Below are positions 57,992 to 64,000 of a DNA stretch of 64,000 nt, piece by piece (position 1 is the stretch's first letter; each line of letters begins with the position of its first letter). This stretch comes from Paraoerskovia sediminicola (GTDB lineage: Bacteria; Actinomycetota; Actinomycetes; Actinomycetales; Cellulomonadaceae): positions 1,550,001-1,614,000 of the forward strand of contig NZ_AP027729.1 in assembly GCF_030296575.1 (NCBI RefSeq), in the 5' to 3' direction. The notes under the pieces were generated by a model. That model ran no database searches and was not told where the DNA came from. It saw only the letters and a list, made by a program, of their open reading frames with translations. The position numbers and the translations under genes are program-made.

Positions 57992-59650
57992 TCACTCCCG
58001 GTGGGCGGCCCGCGCGTCTCGTCGCTGCTCGTTCTCGCTGTCCTCGTCGCCCCCGCGGTCCTCGCGTCGGCCGCCCGAGCCGAGCGAGAACGTCGCCGCG
58101 AGACCCAGCAGGAGGAAACCCGCCGCCGCGTACGCGGACCAGCGGGCGCCGTCCGTCAGCGACTCGCGGGCAGCCTCGGCGACGGGCTGCGTCGCCGGGT
58201 CGGCGTCGAGTCCCGCGATGGCCCCGCCGGAGCTGTCGACGACGGCCGTCACCGCCTGGTCGGCCTGCGCGGGCGGCACCCCCATGTCGTCGAGCCGGGT
58301 GTCGAGGGTGCTGCCGGTGGTCGTGAAGAGCACCGTGCCGAGGATCGCGATGCCGAGAGCAGACCCGAGCTGTCGTGACGTCGACTGCGTGCCGGAGCCG
58401 AGGCCGCTCTCCTCGACCGGCACGTCCTTGAGGATCACCCCGGTGAGCTGTGCCGTCGCCATGCCGACGCCGAACCCGTAGACGAAGAGGAACCCGACGA
58501 TGCCGGCCCACGGGGCGTCGACGGCGAGCACGGAGCCGATCCCCGCGACCCCCACGATCTCGGCGAGGATGCCGATCCGCACCATCCACACCGGCTCCAT
58601 CCGGTTCGACAGGGCCCCTGCGGCGCCGCTGGCGACGAACGAGCCGATCGCCAGGCCCAGCAGCACGTAGCCGGTCTGCAGGGCGTCGTACCCGCGGGCG
58701 TTCTGCAGCCAGATCGGCAGCGACAGGATGATGCCGAACTCGCCGAGCGAGACGACCAGGGCGGCGATGTTGCCGTTGCGGAACGAGGGGATCGTGAACA
58801 GGTCGAGAGGGAGCATCGTCGACCGGTGGTGCCGAGCCCGGTGGCGGCTCCACGCGACGAACCCGTAGCACGACACCGCGGAGGCGAGGAAGAACAGGGG
58901 GATGGGCGAGACGGGCAGCGGCCAGTCGCCACCGAGGAACGAGAGCCCGTCCTCCGGGGCCCACCAGCCGAGGCTGCGGCCCTCGATCAGTCCGAACACC
59001 AGCGTGCCGGCGGTCAGGACCGAGAGCAGGGCGCCGACGCGGTCGATGCGTCGCTCGTCGTCGGACCGGGACTCGTCGACGAACGCCCAGACGCCGGCGA
59101 GGATCACGATGCCGAGCGGGACGTTGATGCCGAACGCCCAGCGCCAGGAGAAGTCGGTGGTGAGCCACCCGCCGAGCAGCGGGCCGACGGCCGCCATCCC
59201 GCCGATCGTGGACCCCCACACCGCGAAGGCGATACCGCGGTCGCGTCCGCGGAACGTCGCGTTGATGATCGAGAGCGTCGTGGGCAGCACCATCGCCCCG
59301 CCGACCCCCTGGACGAACCGGATCGCGATGAGGATCCCGCCGTTCGGCGCGAGCGCCGCGCCGACGGACGCGAGCGTGAAGACGACGACACCGGCCAGGA
59401 GCATGCGACGTCGTCCGACCCGGTCGGCGAGGCCGCCGAAGACGAGGAGCAGCGACGCGAAGACGAGCGTGTACGCCTCCTGGACCCACTGCACCTGGGT
59501 CGAGCTGATGTCGAGTTCGTCGACGATCGACGGGATCGCGACGTTGACGATCGTCGAGTCGACGATGATCAGGGAGACGGCGATCGAGATGAAGACGAGG
59601 GCGAACCACTGGCGTCGGTTCGCGGTGGGTTCAGCGGGGGCGTGGGCCAT
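57992..59650 (-). CDS. MFS drug-efflux transporter, DHA2 (14-helix) type
   Basis: 552 residues with 14 predicted helices. DHA2 hallmarks: motif C-like VDSTIVNVAIPSI at the start, GGLADRVGRRRMLLAG (motif A), RFVQGVGGAMVLPTTLSII and GWLTTDFSWRWAFGINVPLG. Expected to export drugs or other toxic compounds in exchange for protons. An 18-bp palindrome lies 7 bases before the ATG, suggesting repression by a MarR- or TetR-type protein not present in the window. The C-terminal 30 residues are charged and cytoplasmic. Confidence 0.92.
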   Translation of the reverse strand: MAHAPAEPTANRRQWFALVFISIAVSLIIVDSTIVNVAIPSIVDELDISSTQVQWVQEAYTLVFASLLLVFGGLADRVGRRRMLLAGVVVFTLASVGAALAPNGGILIAIRFVQGVGGAMVLPTTLSIINATFRGRDRGIAFAVWGSTIGGMAAVGPLLGGWLTTDFSWRWAFGINVPLGIVILAGVWAFVDESRSDDERRIDRVGALLSVLTAGTLVFGLIEGRSLGWWAPEDGLSFLGGDWPLPVSPIPLFFLASAVSCYGFVAWSRHRARHHRSTMLPLDLFTIPSFRNGNIAALVVSLGEFGIILSLPIWLQNARGYDALQTGYVLLGLAIGSFVASGAAGALSNRMEPVWMVRIGILAEIVGVAGIGSVLAVDAPWAGIVGFLFVYGFGVGMATAQLTGVILKDVPVEESGLGSGTQSTSRQLGSALGIAILGTVLFTTTGSTLDTRLDDMGVPPAQADQAVTAVVDSSGGAIAGLDADPATQPVAEAARESLTDGARWSAYAAAGFLLLGLAATFSLGSGGRREDRGGDEDSENEQRRDARAAHRE

Positions 59651-59657
59651 GAGCAGA

Positions 59658-59675
59658 TACTAAGCATGCTGAGTA
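59658..59675. promoter_or_regulatory. Operator of the MFS pump
   Basis: TACTAAGCATGCTGAGTA is an 18-bp palindrome with one mismatched pair, 7 bases from the pump's start codon. It also stands out as the most AT-rich stretch nearby. Position and symmetry fit a MarR-family operator that covers the RBS or the transcription start. Confidence 0.65.
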
Positions 59676-59782
59676 AATTGCGGCCAACCCTTGCTCCCGA
59701 GTCAGGCGCCGTCCGGAGCCCGGTGACGACTGCGGGAGTGTGCTGGCGCCGGTGGCAGTGCGCCCGACAGCCGGCGGAACGC

Positions 59783-59818
59783 ACGAGTGCCCCCGACCCG
59801 AAGGTCAGGGGCACTCGT
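59783..59818 (-). terminator. Terminator of the cold-shock gene
   Basis: ACGAGTGCCCC (59783-59793) pairs perfectly with GGGGCACTCGT (59808-59818) around a 14-base loop, 40 bases after the cold-shock stop and between it and the pump. Confidence 0.7.
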
Positions 59819-59857
59819 CAAGACTGTTCCGAGGGCTCGCGCCGCCTCGAGGTCGAA

Positions 59858-60061
59858 TCAGACCGGGCGGATGTTCTCCGCCTGCGGGCCCTTCGGGCCC
59901 TGCGTCACGTCGAACTCGACGCGCTGGTTCTCCTCGAGGGTGCGGTAGCCCTGCGTCTGGATGGCCGAGTAGTGAGCGAAGACGTCAGCCGAGCCGTCCT
60001 CAGGGGCGATGAAGCCAAAGCCCTTCTCAGCGTTGAACCACTTCACAATTCCGAGCGTCAT
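59858..60061 (-). CDS. Cold-shock protein (CspA family)
   Basis: 67 residues, a single cold-shock domain: [20 protein letters not shown] (RNP1), DVFAHYSAI (RNP2), [17 protein letters not shown]. Binds single-stranded RNA or DNA and melts RNA structure. The ATG at 60061 is chosen over an in-frame ATG six codons upstream because AAGGAG lies nine bases before it. The A at RNP2 (VFAH instead of VFVH) is common in actinobacteria. Confidence 0.96.
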   Translation of the reverse strand: MTLGIVKWFNAEKGFGFIAPEDGSADVFAHYSAIQTQGYRTLEENQRVEFDVTQGPKGPQAENIRPV

Positions 60062-60386
60062 CTGGTACTGCTCCTTCAAGAGGTGTCAACGACCCCGTGT
60101 TTCGAGGTCGTGCATCACGGTGTTCGTCGTCAACTCTTGGTAACAAGGTCCGCCGAGCTATCGAGCGTGGCGCGAGGACAAGCGAGGCACTGCTATCTGC
60201 CCGTTCAGGATACATGCCACGGGCGGTGCGCACCATGCCTGGATGTGGTGCAGATCTCGCGAGTGCCACGAACCGGGGCAGAACGGCCGCCACCTGTACG
60301 TTCTCGCGACGGTGTCGGTCGCTGCTGGTACGACTTGGGCAGTGCTCCCGGACCCGGGAGCAGCGCTCGGTACGTCCGGAGGACCC
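60062..60386. promoter_or_regulatory. Divergent intergenic region (cold-shock leader and nuclease/helicase promoter)
   Basis: 325 bases. The half next to the cold-shock gene is comparatively AT-rich, as expected of a long structured cold-shock mRNA leader. Near the other end is GCTCCCGGACCCGGGAGC (60344-60361), an almost perfect palindrome 25 bases before the nuclease start codon, either an operator or a hairpin. I found no RNA gene here. Confidence 0.4.
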
Positions 60387-63300
60387 ATGTTCGTGATCGA
60401 CCCCGTCGTGCACGACTCGGATCCCGATGCCTCGGCTGCACCGCACGTCGTCTGGTCGGCCAGCGACCTGGTGCGCGCCGCCCGGTGCGAGTTCGCGACC
60501 GTCCGTCGCCTGGACGAGGTCCTCGGGCGCGCGCCTCGACTCGCGGCCGAGGCCGACGACATGCTCGAGCGCGCCGCCCGGCTGGGCGACGCGCACGAGT
60601 CGCGCGTGCTCGCCCGCTATGTCGACCGTAGAGACCCTGCGGGGCTCCTCACCGCGCGAGGGTCGGACGACGTCGCCGGGGCAGCGGGGCGCGTCGTCAC
60701 CGTCGCAGCCGAGGCCGCGAGAGGGGCGGGCGGGCGGCGTGAACGACTCGAGCAGGCGCACGGGCTGACGCTCGCGCTCCTCGAGGAGGGCGCCGCCGTC
60801 GTGCACCAGGCGTCGTTCTTCGACGGCGAGTTCCACGGCCTCGCCGACTTCATCGTCCGCTCGGGCGAGGGCGCGGACGCCATCTTCACGGTGGTGGACG
60901 CGAAGCTCGCGCGCAGCGCGAAGGTCGACGCACTCCTGCAGCTCGGGGCCTACGCGGACCAGCTGGAGGCCGCCGGGTTCCCGGTCGCGCCGGAGGCCCG
61001 GCTCGTGCTCGGTACCGGCGCCGAGACCTCGCACCGGCTGGCCGACCTGCTGCCGGTCTTCCGGGAGCGGCGCGTCCGGCTCCGCTCGTTGATCGCCGAG
61101 CGTGTGGCGGACGCCGCGCCGGTGGCCTGGGGAGATCCCCGCTACAGCGCCTGCGGCGCGTGCGACCACTGCACGGCCGAGGTCGTCGCGAACGACGACG
61201 TCCTCCAGGTGGCCGGCATGCGTCGCACCCAGCGAGACCGCCTACGGGCCGCCGGGATCACGACGATGACGGAGCTCGCGCGAGCGACCCGCGGGCCGCG
61301 GGACATGTCGGCCGCGACCTTCGAGAAGCTGCGACGCCAGGCAGCGATGCAGACCGGGCTCGCCGTCGTCGACGGGACGGTCGTGTGGACGGAGCGGGAC
61401 GCCGACGGGCAGGAGGTCGAACAGCAGCGGTCGTGGACCGTCGTCGACCCGGGTGCGGTCGAGCGGCTCCCGGCTCCCAGCCCCGGGGACATCTTCTTCG
61501 ACTTCGAGGGCGACCCCCTCTGGACGGACGCCGCGGGACAGGACTGGGGCCTCGACTACCTCTTCGGACTGGTCGAGCGCCCGACCGAACCCGGGAGCAG
61601 GGCGCCGTTCCACGCGTTCTGGGCGCACGACCTGACGCAGGAGCGGGCCGCCCTCGTCGCGTTCGTCGACTACGTGACCGAGCGCCGACGCCGCTACCCG
61701 GACCTGCACGTCTACCACTACGCGCCGTACGAGAAGACGCACCTCGTGTCGATCGCCGCGCGCCACGGCGTGTACGAGGAGGAGGTCGACGACCTCCTGC
61801 GCGAGGGCGTCCTCGTGGACCTCTACGCCACCGTGCGGGAGTCCGTGCGGATCTCCACGGGGTCGTACTCGATCAAGAAGCTCGAGCCGCTCTACATGGG
61901 GGAGCACCTGCGGTCCGGGGACGTGACCGACGCCGCCGCCTCGATCGTCGCCTACGCCACCTACGGCGAGGCACGTGACTCCGGTGACGAGGCCCGCGCC
62001 GACGAGCTGCTCGCCGGCATCCGGGACTACAACCGGTACGACTGCGACTCGACGCTCGTCCTGCTGGAGTGGCTCCGGTGGGCCGCGGAGCGTGCTGGCG
62101 GCGCCGCGACCGGCGGCGCGTTCCGCCCCGACCCGTACCTCGGCCTCGACCCGCACGTGCTCGGGGTGCCTGCCGGTGCTGCGGGTGCAGTGCCCGACGG
62201 GTCGGACGACTCGACCGACGACCGTTCTGCTGCCCTGACCGACGCCCGCGCCGCGGTGCTCGCGGTAGAAGGCCGCGTCCGGGAGATCGTCGGCGAGGAC
62301 CGGGCGGCGCGGTCCGCCGACGAGGACGCACTGGCCCTCCTCGGTGCCGCAGCCGGCTACTACGCCCGCGAGGACAAGGCCGCGTGGCGGGAGCACTTCG
62401 CGCGACTCGTCGATCCCGTGGACGAGTGGCCGGGCAGCGACAACTTCGTCGTCGAGTCCGCGCGCCCGCTCACGGGATGGAGCAAGCCGCCGCGCGCCCG
62501 GACCCTCCGCCGGACCGTCGAGCTGCGCGGCCGTCTCGACGCCGGCCGTGAGGTTCGCGAGGGAGAGGGGCGCACCGCCCTGTACGACGCGCCCTGGCCG
62601 TCCGCCGCGAAGGACTCGGTCGACGGTCACCGTGCGGCGATCGACGGGTTGACCGTCGAGTCCACGTCCCGGGACGGCGACGTGCACGTCCTCGTGGTCC
62701 AGGAGAAGGCCCCCAGGGCGTCGACGGGTGGGACCAGCTGCCGATGGCTCTCGTTCCGGGGCCCCCGCTGAACACGCCCTCGCAGCGGGCCTCGGTCCTC
62801 GCGACGGCGCAGGCGGCGCTCGCCACGTGGGGGGCGCGGCCGGCGCCACGGACCTGAGCGACGTCGGCCCGAGCGCCTCGGACGGGAGCGCAATCGACCT
62901 CGGAGCCGCCGACCTGGGCGCCGCCGACGGGAGCGCAATCGACGTGAGCGCAACCGACCTTGGAGCCGCAGACCCGGGCGCCGCGGATCGCCTGCCGCAG
63001 ACGCCGGCCGTCGAGATCGTCCGGCGCCGCCCGCCTCGCGTCGACGGTGGACCGCTGCCGGCGGTCGGGGACGGTCCGCGGCGCTACATCGACGCGCTGC
63101 TCGCGGCGCTCCGCGGGATCGACGGCTCCTACGTCGCGGTCCAGGGCCCGCCGGGGACGGGCAAGACCTACGTCGGCTCGCACGTCGTCGCCGAGCTGGT
63201 CGCCGGTGGCTGGCGGGTCGGGGTCGTCGCCCAGAGCCACGCCGTGGTCGCGAACTTCCTGCAGAAGGTCGTGTCCGCCGGTGTCTCACCGGCGCAGGTC

Positions 63301-64000
63301 GCCAAGAAGCTGCCGGCGGGGGCCAAGCCCGACCCGGAGGTGCCGTGGCGCGAGCTGGACGGCAAGGGACTCGCCGCGCACGCCGCCGCCGGTCCCGGTG
63401 TGGTCGGTGGCACCGCGTGGGACTTCGCCAACGAGACGAGCTACGCCGAGTCCTGCCTGGACCTGCTGGTGATCGACGAGGCCGGGCAGTTCTCCCTGGC
63501 GAACACCGTCGCCGTCGGTCGGTCGGCGCGACGCCTGCTCCTGCTCGGCGACCCGCAGCAGCTCCCGCAGGTCACGCAGGGCCAGCACCCGGAGCCCGTC
63601 GACGTGTCCGCGCTGTCGCACCTCGCCGGGGACCATGCCGTCCTCCCGGGCGAGCTCGGGTACTTCCTCGAGACGACGTGGCGGATGCACCCCGAGGTCA
63701 CCGCGCCCGTGTCGAGGCTCTCCTACGACGGACGGCTGCGCGCCGAGGCCGCGGCTGCCGGGCGCTCGCTGACGGGCGTCGAGCCCGGGGTCGGGTGCGT
63801 CCGCGTCGAGCACACCGGCAACGTGCAGTCGTCCGCCGAGGAGGCCGAGGAGGTCGTCCGCCAGGTGCGGGCCGTCGTCGGGCGCACGTGGGACGACGGC
63901 AAGACTGAGCCGGCGGAGGGCGCCACGGACCCGGAGCGTCCGCCGGTCGGCCGACCCCTGGAGGCCGCCGACATCCTCGTCGTCGCGGCCTACAACGCGC
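60387..64000 (+). CDS. TM0106-type RecB nuclease fused to SF1 helicase (3' end outside window; two frame breaks in this sequence)
   Basis: More than 1200 residues. It starts at an ATG with GGAGGACCC in front. The N-terminal half is the TM0106-like RecB nuclease: VWSASDLVRAARCEFATVRRL, VVDAKLARSAKVDALLQLGAY and a four-cysteine cluster (CGACDHC). A DEDD-like region follows (DIFFDFEGDPLW, YNRYDCDSTLVL). The C-terminal half is a Dna2/UPF1-like helicase: VQGPPGTGKTYVG, LLVIDEAGQFS, LLLLGDPQQLPQV and the start of later motifs. Breaks: C run 62710-62714 and G run 62829-62834, one base each. Between the halves is an insert of about ten pentapeptide-like ADLGA repeats. Function: probably nucleic-acid processing in repair; no partner gene is visible. 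Confidence 0.85.
62850..62990. repeat. 15-bp periodic repeat encoding pentapeptide-like motifs
   Basis: In the restored frame the residues fall in fives (TDLSD, VGPSA, SDGSA, IDLGA, ADLGA, ADGSA, IDVSA, TDLGA, ADPGA). The 18-mer GACGGGAGCGCAATCGAC occurs at 62881 and again at 62926, a 45-bp (three-unit) duplication. Confidence 0.75.

Noticed and set aside
1-64000. tRNA, rRNA, riboswitch, integrase, transposase or prophage genes
   Set aside because: Looked for and not seen; no insertion sequence ends or attachment-site duplications were recognised, so the low-GC island is not tied to a visible mobile element.

Overview
The window is high-GC actinobacterial DNA. Its families (a GH87 alpha-1,3-glucanase, a Pls/PosA-type synthetase, HrpA, PspC, F420-type LLM oxidoreductases) and its codon use point to the Micrococcineae, for instance the Cellulosimicrobium/Cellulomonas group. 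That placement is inference; no rRNA or tRNA gene is present to test it.

Layout. 1-7.3 kb: a carbohydrate-uptake island of visibly lower GC. It holds an ABC importer (two permeases and two near-duplicate binding lipoproteins) and, between the two binding proteins, a sulfatase, an exported GH43-like protein and an SGNH esterase. 7.5-8.9 kb: PlsC and a DHFR-fold reductase. 9.0-12.9 kb (minus): a 1297-residue secreted GH87 alpha-1,3-glucanase. 13.3-24.9 kb: an App1-like phosphatase, a DUF4287 protein, serine ammonia-lyase, a giant Leu/Gly heptad-repeat membrane protein, 3-methyladenine glycosylase I, a 59-residue orphan, an acyl-CoA ligase and a phytase-like secreted protein. 25-31 kb (minus): a peptidoglycan-binding protein, PspC and HrpA. 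31-39.5 kb: two small exported proteins, a VanY-like carboxypeptidase, a STAS protein and SbcDC. 39.6-45.2 kb: a Pls/PosA-family single-module synthetase with a lysine-like adenylation code, followed by an M1 peptidase. 45.3-60.1 kb: a secreted HNH nuclease, family-5 uracil-DNA glycosylase, LLM oxidoreductase, DUF2993, alditol oxidase, a hydrolase-like membrane protein without its serine, G6PD, an NSS transporter with small subunit, a polar amino-acid ABC importer, an MFS pump with a near-perfect operator, and a cold-shock protein. 60.4 kb to the end: a TM0106-type RecB nuclease/SF1 helicase that runs off the window.

A warning applies to the whole window. About 21 places, in some 18 genes, show a break in reading frame. 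Nearly all lie in G or C runs and every one is repaired by adding one base (two in one case). This pattern fits a systematic homopolymer undercall much better than real gene decay. Those genes are given here as single CDS spanning the break, with the suspect run named.

The most interesting locus is the Pls/PosA synthetase plus M1 peptidase, a candidate cationic homopolymer (poly-lysine-like) pathway. Next are the sulfatase/GH43/SGNH uptake island with its duplicated binding protein and promoter, two in-frame copies of an 80-bp repeat inside hrpA, and a pentapeptide-like repeat insert in the terminal helicase.
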